Counted from the stretch's first letter, positions 52,300 to 64,000 are shown. The stretch: DNA of 64,000 nt from Gracilaria domingensis (GCA_022539475.1 VCMS01000039.1:227099-291098); one strand, 5' to 3'. The notes: a model not told the origin generated them from the letters alone. Made by a program: numbers and translations.

Positions 52300-55000
52300 A
52301 CTCGGCAATAGAACTGAGTAGGCACTATAGCGCAGGGTGCGGAAGCAAGAACAATAATTGGCTCTAACCACCGTTGAGAAAACGGCTGAAGTTCGCAACC
52401 AGCACTGAAAGGCTTCTCGGGTTGACGAAACAATCCATTAGCGAGGGCAAGCTGATGCTTCTCTGTAAGCAGGCAACGGTTGTACGTTTGTAGCCAATTG
52501 TGGGGAGGTCACAGTAACCAGACTGTGATTCAGGCGGGATGGAAAGGGCCGAGTACTCGGAGCTTTGTAGACTTCGTTCATCGGCTGTAGGCTTTGTGCG
52601 CAGGCAAAGGGATTGCTTCTTCAGAGCCCGGCGAGGGGAGCCGAACGATCGGTACAGTAGTCCATCTTCCATTTCGATGGTTCGCTTCCGCGGTCGAATT
52701 GCATCGAGAAGCGGTCACAGAAGTCGCAGCCGAGGATACGGCGCAGGAGTTGCTTGCAACCAAGAATCGAGCTTCGCAGTAGCGGCAAGCCTGACGAGCA
52801 GGTTATTATCCACAGTCGAAGTGGCGATTGTTCGCATCCGCTATGTCATTGCGGGCGCACGAAGCGAGACCGCAAGTGCGGCGGAATCATTGATTCAACA
52901 AGAAATTTGGCCAGCTCTGTATCGAGCACGGACACTGCCGAACCATGTACTGGTCGGAACACCCAGGTCGGCGTAAACTTTGTAGTTAGTTTCGCCATGA
53001 CAGGATCTATCGGGAACGGCTGTTCTTAGACGTATCACGGGCGACGCAAGACACAAGGTGCTCAGAGTCCGTCTGTAGTGGCAGTTTCCTCGAAGGATTG
53101 TGACGGGGAGCGAGGCTTTTCAGCTAGGCGACTAACCGTGCTGGGGGCGCTCTCATTGCTGGAGGCTCCTTGCTCAGTTTTTCTGAGCGTCGCCGCCAAT
53201 CTGCGGAGGTTGCGATTCCGCAGGGGCGGCTACAGTTCACCATTCGATGGCACGTTTCCTGGTTTCCAGGTGAGTCTCCGCTTCGACGAAGGTACGATTT
53301 GTCGGAACAGTTCCGTCGGCGGGCGTCAACGACTCATACTGAGGCACTATCTTCGCCATATCCGTATGGGCATTAAGCAATTCGGAGCGATGTGCCTGGC
53401 TGTAAAGGTATGACAAATAAGGTGACGAAGAAGATCCGGTTGGGCGGCCGGGTCCTGTCGAGGAGGATACGGGTCCTCCATCCGGGCGTTGGCTTCGATA
53501 TCCGCCAGAGTGCGGCACGGGCAATGCGGGACTTGAGTCCGGCGTACAGAGCGGGGTTCCGTCACTGTAGACTGCTCCGTCGTCGACGGCAATTCCGAAC
53601 TCGGCATTGAACCATCGTCCTGTACAGGTGCAGGTTATATAACCCTTGAACAGAACTCGCGAGTGAGGCAGTGAGGAGTCTCGGCTTCTACATGAAGAGT
53701 CGGCGCGTGCGCGCTTGATACAGTGCGTGCTCGAGCTGCATCTCCACCGTTGGGCAAATTGAACGAGTTCCAGATAGGTATCCGGCGTTTGTTCTCCCGA
53801 TAATGGGCTACAACGTCGAATTGATCGGTCCAGTCCATCAACAAACATCGTACACGTCGGCTGCGGAGAACAGTTGCAATTGTGGAAAGCCTTATTGAGG
53901 CGGGTCGATAAACGGTTTCCGACTCTTGGCTTGTTCGTGTCTGTAGCGGAGTATGGCACTTGTATGCATTGCTGTCGCGTAAGAGCGAGGAGATATTGTA
54001 CGCTTCCGGCAGCAGTATCCTCTTCGGAGGCGCGAGACGACCCGAACCGAATTGAATTGATTTCGGCTACCCGTCAAAAGTACGGCAGGCGATGTAGGCT
54101 GTGCCTCATCATCCGAAGTACATGGCTTCCGCTACGAAGCGGTAAGAAAATCAAGACAAGAATTGGATTTCCCCAGAGAATTGTGGGGCTTTACGTGAGT
54201 CCATTTGTCGGAGATGATTTGCACTTTGCAGTCCACGTGGGGTCTCTGTGGGTGTGTCATCAGCGATAATATCGGTAGATAGTAGTTCGATACAGTAAGT
54301 TTGTCGGCTTCAACTCTTCAATCCGAGGTGTCTCCGTCTTTCGTACGGCTGTGCACCAGAAGTGGCTTCAGTAGCCGCGAACGGGATGCACGATAGCGAG
54401 AGGCTCTTCCGCGCTGTCCGAAGAGTCGGTAGACGACCTTTTTGGGGCCTCCTCATCAGAAGAGGATGAAGAGACGAGTCAGACTCAACCTTGACCTTCT
54501 TCTTTGCGGACGATCCGGGAAGGCGCGAGTGCTGAGAACCTCAGAAACCGGGGCTCCGGCGCAACAGCATCAGATACGATGATTTGCTCGACGTCTCCAG
54601 ACGGGTAGCCAGGCGGTCCAGGCGTGCGGCAGCCTGCTCGTGCAGACAGCCGACACCTGTCGGTGTTCCATAATCTGGTTGACATCGGACGTAAACACGG
54701 GACGTCGTCGAAACATCCGGACACCGGCTTCATCGAGCCGTTGCGGAGTTTCGTAATATCCCGGATGAGGCCACTTGGGAGTTCTGCAGGATGCGAACCT
54801 GAGCTCTAATTCACGGAGGGTATACTCGTCGGACGCGACGACATAACGTCAACGCTGCGGCGGCATCAGCCGCAGGTGCGGTTTCAGTTGGCCACGAGTG
54901 GGTGGGGTCCCGTTATCAGAACGGCGGCCGGGAGCCGGTTTCGGGTCGCCATTGCTGGGACTCCAGTGGTCTTCGGCAACGGAGGCAAACTTGCCGGCAA
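52300..55000 (-). pseudogene. Gypsy-1 gag and protease region
   Basis: Gag-like C-terminal capsid block MFVDGLDRSIRR, then TYLELVQFAQRW (53860-53735), in the 240-codon minus-strand frame 53959-53237. A protease C-terminal type block ILGCDFCDRF lies near 52740, then EMEDG. Upstream to the 5' LTR only short Arg/Pro-rich frames are visible. No zinc knuckle was found in the fragments. Frames are scrambled as in pol. Confidence 0.5.
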
Positions 55001-55216
55001 GCGGACGACCGGGCACAGAAGCGGCACGTGGCGCGCTACTCCTGCGACGGGACGACATCGTTCACCGACACAGTCGGCCAATGGGCAACCAAAACACTTC
55101 CGAAAACGGACAATGAGAGACGTAAGAACGGATATTCCAGCTATCTGGGCTCAAACAAACGAACCAACTCCAACGAACGTTGGCCAATTAAGCCGATTCT
55201 AGGTCGGGAGACAGTT

Positions 55217-56020
55217 TGTGGTGCAAAACCCTCGACGGGAAAAACAAGCCGCGTCGCGGACGAGCACTCAGGGTGTTCAGGCCCTGCTCCTGTGAAGGGC
55301 AGTCGAGCGGCAGAACCTCCGATAGGGCCAACACGAGCGGGTGTAAATCCGGGTGGCCCCGATCTGGGGTGCAGTCGGAGGTAGAAGGGGTAGAATCGGC
55401 GTAGGTATCGGATGGTTCCGGCGAGCCACAGCGAGTGGGGTATCCAGCCAAGGTATGGGACGACAAAAGATAACAAGCGAGCCGCACTGCGGAGCACTGA
55501 CTCGCGATAAGCGGGAAAACTCCGAGACAAAATAAACAAACTAAATGTAGGGCAGAGTAGCGAAAGCGTAAGACGGAAATGAAACAATAAAATAGATAAG
55601 AAAAGTGCGTGACGACGGATTAGTACTCTCAGGGACGGAGGTTGGTTGATCAGCCGGAATTGCGGCGGTATTCCCAGGATGGGGCTGGTGACGGTGCGCA
55701 AGCGGCAAGAAGATCAGAGCCAAAGGTCGTTGAGGTTTACTTCCGTACAGTGGGGCAAGTGCGCCATTATATACGGACTTGAAAATATCAATTAAATATT
55801 AACTATCCGGCGCTGCCGGCAATAACTAAGGTGTGCCCGTGGCATGCTTGACGGGGCCGCGATGGGCCAATTGGCACCGTGTGCAGAAATACTACCTTCC
55901 TAGGCATACCCAAAATAGGGGACTACCCAGTAGCCTTCATAACTGAGGTGTCGCAGCCGGTAAGGATCAACAAACTATGAAAGCACTCGGTGCATCCCAC
56001 AAAGGGCGTTTTGCTCTACA
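55217..56020 (-). repeat. Gypsy-1 5' LTR (804 bp)
   Basis: Collinear with 44685-45541 but 53 bp shorter. The difference is spread over many single-base losses, mostly of C on the plus strand (for example CCC to CC, GCC to GC). Very few of these differences are substitutions, apart from a divergent stretch around 55830-55880. The TATA region is kept (TTATATACGG) but the adjoining hairpin is damaged. Confidence 0.85.
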
Positions 56021-57699
56021 ATGTAAGGTTATTCCTTGTTGACAAGTAATAATTCCTTTCCATGGGACATGTCACGGCATGTCTAGCTGTTTTGTTCGTA
56101 ATGGTTTGTCAACAAGACATTAATTCCTTCCAAAATTTTTTTGAAAATTAATCAATTTCCTAATTAATTGTCATGTTTTCCAATGATTGGGGTGGATTAA
56201 TGTTAGGGTGCACCCGTAATTGCAGTGGCCCACACTCTGTAACGTGCTGAGTGGTGCCTGCCATTATCATACGCCATCGACTGTCTCGTACCTTGCAGAA
56301 CATCCACCGAGTCGGGCTGAGCCACTTGACTATCGTTTATCTGCCACTCCATTGCACCCGTACCGCTCTAGTCCTCGATGTAGAGGCAGGGTAGGCCTCG
56401 ATGCGTGGCACGAGATTCACGTAATTCTCTTTCACGTCACGTAGATTACCGCACGGCCTATATTGCTGGCTTCGGACGCCGTTATATCCAGGATCTGCGC
56501 CGCGTACAGGACTAAATTGCCACGACCAGACCGCATCACAGATACGACGACCATGGGAGAGTGAAGTTGACTCAATAATCACTCGGAAATAGGTGATGAC
56601 GTCGTTTCACAGCCGCATTAATGAGCTAGCACTAATATGACTATCGAAACCATCATACAAAGCAGGGCCTTACACCTGATAAAAGATTATATAAGTAAAC
56701 AATCATGATATTATTATGCGATACGAGAAACGATACACATATTACCCTGGCTACAAATCTAACACACTGCACATAATACATAGAAGATGAAAGACAAATA
56801 CTTCAACCACTAATCAAACTAAGCGTCGCTTCAAGAAGACATAGAAGAGACGAAAGAAAACACGTAAATAGAAATTCTATCAAAAAAAAATAGAATAAAG
56901 TATCCAAAAAGAACACCAGAATTAAAACTGCCAGAGAAAAAATAAAAATACTATCAGAATGCGTAGTCCTAGCAAACAGAAAAGAGAATATGAGAAGGAA
57001 TCATGGGATATACAGAGGATATAAGAGTATCTCGAGTCCACATGACTCCTCCGTTGTCCGATAAGTCGCGATGTAGTCACCACTTGTCTTCATGTGTTGC
57101 TGCTGGCGGGAGGTGACAATATTCTTCGACCATAATGATAGAGAAGGAATATGGTTCTATCAGGCAAGTTAGTCATTTTGTGGTGTAGCTTCGTGCCAAC
57201 GCTTCCCAGCATTTCATGAGAACGTCTTGTTGATGTACCTGACCATCATACAGGTGGTGTACGCTAGGCAGAAGAGGGAAGCAGTTCCAGACAACCTGTG
57301 CTTCTCCCAATCTTTCAAATCAATGGCGCAAGCCAGCTTCTACTGTACTACACGACTTCCAGATTATGATAACATCTATCTTCTTGGTTGCGAATTCGTG
57401 TCGCAACAATTCGGCATTGCAACATGTCAATGCATGAGCTCACTTCTTGTGGCCAGGTCCTTGGTCGCTCGTAATAGGGTTTGAGTCTCCTTGCTGTATG
57501 CTTTTCGGGGGACAGCGGGGATGCGGAGAGGATGAGGCTTTAGTACGAGGAGTGAATTGCAGAATAACATGACAAGGGCCACTAGAAACTTTGAGAATAA
57601 ACGACGCACTTGATTCGGAGTTCATAGTCTGCCTCGCAATGATAGGACTGGTCTCGCACTGCAAACCTATGGCATAGCGTCCTCGTTCTTCGCGCGGTT

Positions 57700-58350
57700 G
57701 CCTATCGACGCGAGTGCCCTACCGATTGCGGCTGCTTGAAGTTCTGTAATTCTGTTTGCCGGGAGGGAAGTTATGAAGGAGGGGATCGGTATGGTGCATG
57801 CGAGGGTAGACCCGTATAGCAGCTCAAAAGGGGAGTACCTCAGTCATTTGACGAGTTCTGTACCCGAATAAAACATCAGGCAATGCTTCATCCAGCCAAC
57901 GCTTTTCTCATGAATGATCTTGCTTAGTGACTCTTAATGGTTCCACCATCCTTTCTGCTCGTCATTTGACATCGGTGCGTACGCTAGAACAGGTTTGAGC
58001 GAGATACCGTGTCCACATGTATTTTGCCCGTAGCCGCTAGAAAGATGTTGCATTATCAGATATGATGAAGTGGGTACGAGGGGGCAAATCTTTGCTTCAC
58101 AATCTTAGGATTCAGCGCTGTGGCGTTCTTCGTAGCTAGAGGACAGGCATCCTGTTAAATGCTCAATCCTATCAGAAGGACGATTACATTGCGAGTGGGG
58201 CGGAACGGTCCGGCGAAATCGATAGAAAATGTGTCGAAACATTTGTAAGTGAGGGCCGTGACCAGCGCGATAAGCTAGAAGGCGCCATGAATTGGCATCC
58301 GTTACAGCTCTGACATATTCCGAGACTTCAAAGGCATAGTGGGCATAAAT
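57700..58350 (-). pseudogene. Gypsy-2 integrase
   Basis: Minus-strand blocks: DMWHWTSSNHE zinc-finger region (about 58390), FSIDFAGPFRPTRN (first Asp, about 58215), FIISDNATSF (second Asp, about 58050), RAERMVEPL (Glu, about 57960) and RYSPFELLYG (about 57840). The frame has several stops and shifts. Confidence 0.6.
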
Positions 58351-59066
58351 CTAGTAGAGAGATGTTTCATGGTTGCTTGAAGTCCAGTGCCACATATCAT
58401 GGAAGGTTCGAATGATTTGGATCTTTCGGATACATTGGGGACGAGCCTTAGCCACACCATTTGCGATAAAGGCTCTATCCAGACTGTAAATTTTCGCGTT
58501 GCGTTTGATTGCAGCCTAATTTTGGGGTCTCTTGTCGATCGCCATGTGGTTCAAGTGCGTGCGATGTTGGCATAGTAAGGTCTAAGCATTGAAGCGTCAG
58601 TACTGGGGCGGCCAGGCAGCTGAGTTCTCATATTTGTTCATGGCAAGCGAGAAAGGTAGTCGCTGCGTGGTTCTTGTCGCAGCACGATAGACGATTTCGA
58701 ACTCATACTCAGCAAGAAGTCAACCATCTGGCAGCCGACGTGCATATCTTTCTTGTGAACGCATATTTTAAAGCTGGTGGTCCGTGACAACTGAAAGGGC
58801 TGAGAACAAGTAGGTACATTCTGAATTCTTCAACGCAAAGACAACAGCTAGGCTCCTTGTTCACATACTGAATACTTTTCTCTGTTGCCGTCATGGTTTG
58901 CTCGCGTATTGTAGCGGATGAAAGTTCCATCTGATTTTTTGCGCCAGAACGGCACCAGTGCGACTGAGGAAGCATCTGTTTCAAGGAATGGAGAGTCAAA
59001 GTCGGGAAAGCAAGACGGGGGGTGTCGTGAATTTCTGCTTCACTCATTGAAAGCTTGAGCATTTCA

Positions 59067-59570
59067 TCAGTGAACTCTAGTCTTCCTTACCCGAGGTGGA
59101 GGCATGCAGGACGACGAGGTCTCGGCAAAATGCGTAATAAATCGTCGGTAGTAGCCCGCAAGGCCAGGAAGCTTCTTAGTCGGTAACTGTCCTCGGCACT
59201 GGAGCATTTTGAATGGCTCGACTTTCCTGTATCCACAGACACACAGTCTTTCACAAATGCCTAGCAGCTTGATCTTTGGTTGAGCGAACTTGCACTTGGA
59301 AATCTTCAGTTTTAGACCATGCGACGAGATAGTTTTCAGCACAGTTCCAACATGTTCGAGGTGCTCTCAAGGCTTTTGGAAAATATTACCAATCATCAAC
59401 ATAGACGAGCAAACTCACAGCGATTGAGGATCGAGTCATCATACGTTGGAAGTGGATGGCGCGTTCATGAGCCAAACGGCATGATTCAAACTGGTACGTG
59501 CCTGCTACAGACAAAGTGGTCATCTCTTTGCACTTCTGTGACATGCGGATCTGCCAATATCTGAGAATAG
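59067..59570 (-). pseudogene. Gypsy-2 reverse transcriptase
   Basis: A NAPSTFQRMM-like approach, active site VYVDDW (59403-59392 encodes YVDD), then KLKISKCKFAQPKIKLLG and LAGYYRRFITHFAE, the classic RT-RNase H connection. RNase H beyond it (58709-59062) is barely readable. Confidence 0.75.
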
Positions 59571-60524
59571 GTCAAGAGTCGTGAAGAAGGAGGTCCCGAA
59601 TATGTCAAATATCTGTTCATGCGAGGCAACGGCCACGATCGCTTTCATGACCTGTTCAACGACTATAGTCTAGCGAACTAGGCTTCCGTCTTCTTAGTAG
59701 CTATGACAACGGGAAAAGACCAGGGGGATGTACAAGGTTGATGATACTGTGATAGCATCTTGTCAACCTCTTTCCTAACTTCATCATGCTTCGGTGGAGG
59801 CGTCTTACTCAAGAGTATATGGGTGTATGACAGTGAGTGAGAACTCGTGCATCACGGGGACATTGGAGGGGCGCAGATCATACAAAGACCAGGCTACGAC
59901 ATCAGGTCGAGCAACGTGGCTAGCAACCTCTGTTGTGCCTCAAGAGGTAAGTGCGATACTCTCTCAAGGATAATTGCCTTTGATCGCATCGGATGATAGT
60001 CTTTGCCAAAGGTCTACCATCTCCGTCCGAGCAATGGGATACAGTAATGAGAATCAACCTGGGAGGTAAGGCAGTTTGCTTAACCTTTTCTCAATATCGT
60101 CAACCCATGTGGACCTGTGTTCGCTAGATTGCTCTTCATCGCTCGATGCTTTGGAGGGATCTCTGCATTAAGAGGTGGTTGCGAGGGGCCTGGCAACCGG
60201 TGCTTCCGAGCTGCAATGGCTTGCGTCTGAAATTCCTCTGAGGAAGCTCTTCTCGAAGGCGATTACAAGAAGGCCTCGTCATCCTCCTCCAGCTTTCCCA
60301 TACGACAAAGGGCATGTTGTGTTGCCTAAGTGGGAGGATGTGCAGGATCGGGAAGGGGTACCGTATTTCAACCCTTACGACAAAAAGTCGCTAACAAGCT
60401 CGCCTTCTTCAAGTGGTAACAGCTTGACTTCGTCTTGATGGGGATAGTGAGGACTGGGTCGATAGAGAGGCGTGTAGCGATCTCAACTCTTCGGGGGAGG
60501 AGTCTTCTCTTCTGCATTTCTTCA

Positions 60525-60630
60525 TGATCTTTTCATGATCTACTTCATCACCTACTTCATTATTCACTTCATCATCTACTTTTCATCTGATCTTCTTCTT
60601 CATCTACTTGACTTCATCTTCATGGTGTAC
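60525..60630. repeat. CTTCATC-type short tandem repeat
   Basis: Pyrimidine-rich imperfect repeats of TACTTCAT and TTCATC. On the minus strand they could read as Asp/Glu/Val-rich low complexity within gypsy-2. Confidence 0.6.
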
Positions 60631-61541
60631 AACTTCTTCAACATTCTCGTCTTATCAGGCTGCTGGACGCTGGTGTCGTCGACGAGCTTTGGAAAGACGA
60701 TGGATTCGGATGACGGTCGTCAACAGACCCTGGAGCCCACGTAAGTGACATGTTCTTGTCGTTCTCTCCTTGGGGTGCGTCGGGAGGGTTCGCTCACTTT
60801 GCGTGTCTGGGATTGGCCCCCTCTTCGAATCGAACTACGTGTGCGGCGAGGGGATCACCTCCAGTACTCCCATGTTCCATAAGGTAGTTGAGATGTGTGA
60901 GGATGGACAGGATCACAGGGCCAGCTGAGGGTAACGACGATAAACTCGGAAGATGAGGTAGTCCGGCTGACCATCCGGATTTCCGGTCTTAACAAGACAA
61001 CATCGCTCCTTATCGGAAGGACAAGACTTGCTCGGGTGGAGGAGAACTTCTTCATCATTCTACTCGAACTGTCTTCGTTTTCGTCTGCGCTTCAAGTCTT
61101 TCGCGCTCCTCATCCAATACTTGTGGTTGAGGCAGCACGGGTTCCCCTCTTCTTGGGTGACGTTCAACTCCTGAAATCTTCCACATAATTTCGATGGAGC
61201 GAGACAACTGAGGGCTGACGTCCGCTCGGCAATCCTTGCTCATGATGCAAGGCGGACAGAGCATATGCCGACGTGTCCGGTTGCCTTTCGGGAAGAAGAA
61301 AGTAGGTTCTGCTTCATCCTGATCATCCTCACTTTCGGAGGAGAACGAGTCGGAGGCCGACGTGAAGTCCTCACTGTCCGTATGTGCATTTCCTCAACAA
61401 GTCTTCATCAGGCCGATGGTAGTCCAGTGGCAAGACGGTGTGTCACATCGAACCGCATGGAGAACTTGCTGAGTGCAAGGTCAAAAGCTTGCAAGATTCA
61501 AGCGTAGAGACCATTATGACGTGAAAGGGGGGGTTTCCAGA

Positions 61542-61745
61542 CTAAGAAGTCAAAGTGCTCGCAGAGAGCGAATATATGGTATATTTGTACTCGCCCTCGG
61601 ACCAAGGATTTCGTCCGTCAGCACAATGATCTCCGGCTGAAGGCCTTAGTTCAAGAGACACCTTGGCTAAAGCGATCGACATCAAATTGGGGATTGCGCC
61701 TGAATCAGCAACGCCTGGACACGTCCGTATACCGCACATTAACAC
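61542..61745 (-). pseudogene. Gypsy-2 aspartic protease
   Basis: Minus-strand frame with VADSGAIPNLMSIALAK. The D-S-G-A followed by NLMS is the retropepsin active-site pattern (about 61706). It sits between gag and RT, as expected for gypsy. Confidence 0.6.
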
Positions 61746-62857
61746 TTTTAGGGATGGAGGCAGCGCGGAGCCTGAGGAGTGTACTTCTTACACTGAAGCT
61801 CCGGAAGAATCGACGAAGATCTTTCTTCGCGTTGTCAGCGTCTCCGAGCTAACTGACAAACGTATCCAGTTGGGGCTTTAGCAAGCTCTTCATAAACGTT
61901 GTACTTAGGATATGCTCTTGGATTTAATCTTCTTAGGCTTGGCTTCGGCTTGCAGTTGAAGTCTTCGCGCTTTCGATGGTGCTTCGAGATTCTCTTGGTG
62001 GCTTAGCCACGGCTCAGCATCCTGGCTTTGGGGAAACATCACAGGTGAGATGCCTGGAAGGGTAGTGGTGCGGGGCTGCTTTGGCAGAGGGTTACGTTGA
62101 GTCTCTTTTCGTCGTAGTCACGACATCATCATCGTCAGAGTCATTGATAACATGACACAGGTTTTTCTCAGACTGATGCGCACGTTCTTTTCCTTTAAAG
62201 CCTCTCAGCCCGATCGGACTTGACACCTTCAAAGGACAGTTAGAGCCTGGTTCCGCTTAGGCTTGGACAACAAGTCGTCAGGAGTGACCGATCCTTCGCA
62301 GGACGAGCGCGTGTTGCGATGCGGGTTAGTTGCACGGTTTGCAAGTGACAGGCTGGTGAAGTAGGAGCAAGTCTGCTCCTTCCTTGACGAGGCCTGCGTT
62401 GAGTCTTCTTTACGAGGAGGTGAAGCTGATTTTCTCAGCCAGTCGCTCAACCTTGTTTCAAGTGGGCTGCACTCGGGCGTGGCTTTCGTCTTCGAGGTCC
62501 TTGTACATTTGCTTCGGTGGTGGAAGCGCGCTCAATGCGCGTAGGAGCCAGGCTTTCTTCTGTACAAGGATTCACCAAGCTTGAGAGGTGTAAGTGTCCG
62601 TCGCGAAGATGATAAATTGGGCTAGATGGCATACTCCATAGCGGATTACGTAGAAGGCCAACTTGCCTTTCGTTGAAGCCTGCTAATCATAATAAGCTCC
62701 ATTTCTTCAATGATCATAGATCCCATAATTAGACGAGCAGTGACAGCGAACGAATTTGCTCTTCAGGCTCATCAGTGGCCCAAAGCGCTCAATGAGGGCT
62801 GCTTCACCCAGCGTATTCTCGGGCTCACTCGTAAGCGAACCGTTCATAGCGTAGGTA

Positions 62858-63060
62858 TCATAATAAAGTTAAAGGCTCTCCTTCTAGAACCCAAGAAGCC
62901 TCACTGCGCTCACCATCATCCATACCAACGGTGGCCACGTTCTCGAAATAGAAGAGAAACTTTCGGACATCATAGAAGTCCATTGAAAGCATGACTGGTT
63001 CACGCGGAACTGGGCCCTGCTGGGGGTACCATGTTGGAGCCATTTTGTGGACAATGCGCG
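62858..63060 (-). pseudogene. Gypsy-2 gag N-terminus
   Basis: MAPTWYPQQGPVPREPV, then DFYDVRKFLFYFENVA and MDDGERSEASWVLE, match the usual gag opening (a segment for the selected protein patch, then aromatic FFE-like and acidic helical blocks). The start at about 63060 lies some 780 bp inside the right LTR. The frame ends at 62858. Confidence 0.5.
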
Positions 63061-64000
63061 GGTGGTTGACCACCAACTGCAGAAAGAAACAGCAGGGGGT
63101 CAGCCGTCGTGCTGTTGTTGACAGGCAACGTAGCGTTCTGTTGTTGCTAGCGTATGGTAGGCCAGCAAAGATCAGCAGCTCCTGTGACAGCAAACTAGAG
63201 TAGTCCACAGCTGGGCGGGGAGCGAAGAACGCAAAGGGTGCGCAAACGTCACCTAAGTTCGTCGGAACTGTGTACTGGTAGTTGCAAGCGACGGCGTGAA
63301 GGCAAGCGAGCCCAAGACAGGGCAGCACGACTGCCGCGTAGAGAGAGTTGCGTAAGGGGAGACCAAGCGCCTCACTGTTTGGGTTTGAATGTAGGCAGGT
63401 TGATGGCAAGGGGGAGAGACTGTCTGAAGGGTGGTGGGGGTTTGCAAGAAGTGTGTTGGTGGGTCGTCAAGGTGGTCTGCCCCCTTCACCAGATTTTGGA
63501 GACCTCGCTCTTCGGGAGGGGGGTTTTATATAAAGAAATGAGCTTTATTGAATATTCAAGAATGCATATAGTCGTTTTTCTAATCTACGGTTCACTAGTT
63601 TCTATTGTATATTTATCGTTGTGTGGGTTTCTTGATTGGTTCCTCCACACTGCTGTTTTGATGCGGTCATAACCATGGCATAATGAGTCTCTTGCAGTCT
63701 CTTTTATAGACGCGAAGCAGCTTCTCATTGAGACAGGTCGTCGCGTGTTGCCTTCCATTCCACAGAAGTTTGTCCGAAAATTCCATTAGTTTTTGCCCGC
63801 ACGAATCGATGAGTCGTTTCCATTTGATTTGATGAATGTGAAGGTTATCTCCTTGTTGAAAAGTAATAATTCCTTCTCCATGGGAATGTCACGGCAATGT
63901 CCTCGAAGCTGTTTTGTTCGTAATGGTTTTGTCAACAGCATTATTCCTTCCCAACAATTTCTTTTGAAAATTATCAATTTCCTAATTAATTGTCAGTTCC

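Larger units (their letters stand above)
44685..56020 (-). mobile_element. Gypsy-1: chromodomain Ty3/gypsy LTR retrotransposon inserted in copia
   Basis: 11,336 bp between two direct LTRs, each TGTGG...TCTACA on the plus strand (TG...CA on both strands). On the minus strand: 5' LTR (56020-55217), gag/protease region (about 55.0-52.3 kb), RT, RNase H, integrase, chromodomain (ending 47904), a spacer with a plus-strand gene, a purine tract (45556-45542) and the 3' LTR (45541-44685). The left flank is copia coding sequence; the right flank is gypsy-2. No matching target duplication is seen (GCAAC left, ATGTA right). An assembly gap lies inside pol. Confidence 0.85.
56022..64000 (-). mobile_element. 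Gypsy-2: second Ty3/gypsy element, degenerate, right end cut by window
   Basis: Sequence starting TGTAAGGTTAT at 56022 recurs, from TGTGAAGGTTAT, at about 63837 to the window end. It acts as the element's LTR pair about 7.8 kb apart; the LTR length is unknown because the right copy is truncated. Between them, on the minus strand, gag, protease, RT and integrase fragments occur in gypsy order. The left end abuts gypsy-1 with one base between. Confidence 0.7.

Noticed and set aside
49000-55100. Numerous 60-150-codon frames on the plus strand
   Set aside because: They lie opposite gypsy-1 pol/gag fragments and have shadow composition. Sequence errors in this stretch make them still less reliable.
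44685-56020. LTR divergence as a clock for the age of gypsy-1
   Set aside because: The differences are dominated by single C losses that look like consensus error, so they do not measure time since insertion.

Overview
This is a window of eukaryotic nuclear DNA. It is gene-poor and dominated by mobile elements. The evidence is TATA boxes 70-110 nt upstream of intronless secretory genes, an AATAAA-type signal, LTR retrotransposons of three superfamilies, hAT and PIF/Harbinger remnants, short inverted-repeat elements and a tRNA-like pol III module. There is no operon structure. The host cannot be fixed from sequence alone. A red alga is my best guess (compact intronless genes in islands between nested retrotransposons), held at low confidence; another protist or an early-diverging fungus would also fit.

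Left part (1-12 kb). A very GC-rich secreted His/Cys-rich gene sits tail to tail with a small secreted von Willebrand factor A (vWA) gene at 748-1398. The pair and its downstream flank are duplicated about 9.45 kb away at 9.7-11.6 kb. In the second copy the His/Cys gene is broken but the vWA gene is intact. A third, larger secreted vWA protein lies between the copies (6193-7530, minus). All three vWA proteins keep a metal-site (MIDAS) signature. Three kinds of short inverted-repeat elements fill the gaps.

Middle part (12-40 kb). This is a graveyard: two copies, in opposite orientation, of an LTR-like repeat about 1 kb long (13.0-14.0 and 38.6-39.6 kb); a 60-bp minisatellite; a tRNA-like SINE module; a hAT transposase convergent with a chromo-like/cysteine-peptidase-like gene; a coiled-coil pseudogene; a PIF/Harbinger transposase; a 5'-truncated chromodomain-bearing Ty3/gypsy pol; and a DIRS-type tyrosine-recombinase retrotransposon. 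Many of these frames are interrupted only by isolated in-frame stops, most of them reachable by C-to-T or G-to-A change.

Right part (40-64 kb). A nearly complete Ty1/copia polyprotein (40367-44684) with an altered reverse transcriptase active site is cut by an 11.3-kb chromodomain Ty3/gypsy element on the minus strand ('gypsy-1', 44685-56020, LTRs of 857 and 804 bp). Gypsy-1 carries an antisense gene with its own TATA box next to the 3' LTR, and an unusual set of 13-bp CCG...CGG dyads. A second Ty3/gypsy element ('gypsy-2', minus) abuts it at 56022 and runs to the window end. The right LTR of gypsy-1 differs from the left mainly by loss of single C residues, so part of the apparent decay between the assembly gap (48686-48822) and about 56.2 kb is probably sequence error.

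The most unusual signals are the 13-bp dyad family, the antisense gene of gypsy-1, the C-dropout signature, the nonsense-only decay pattern, and the vWA paralogues that differ beside each metal-binding loop.
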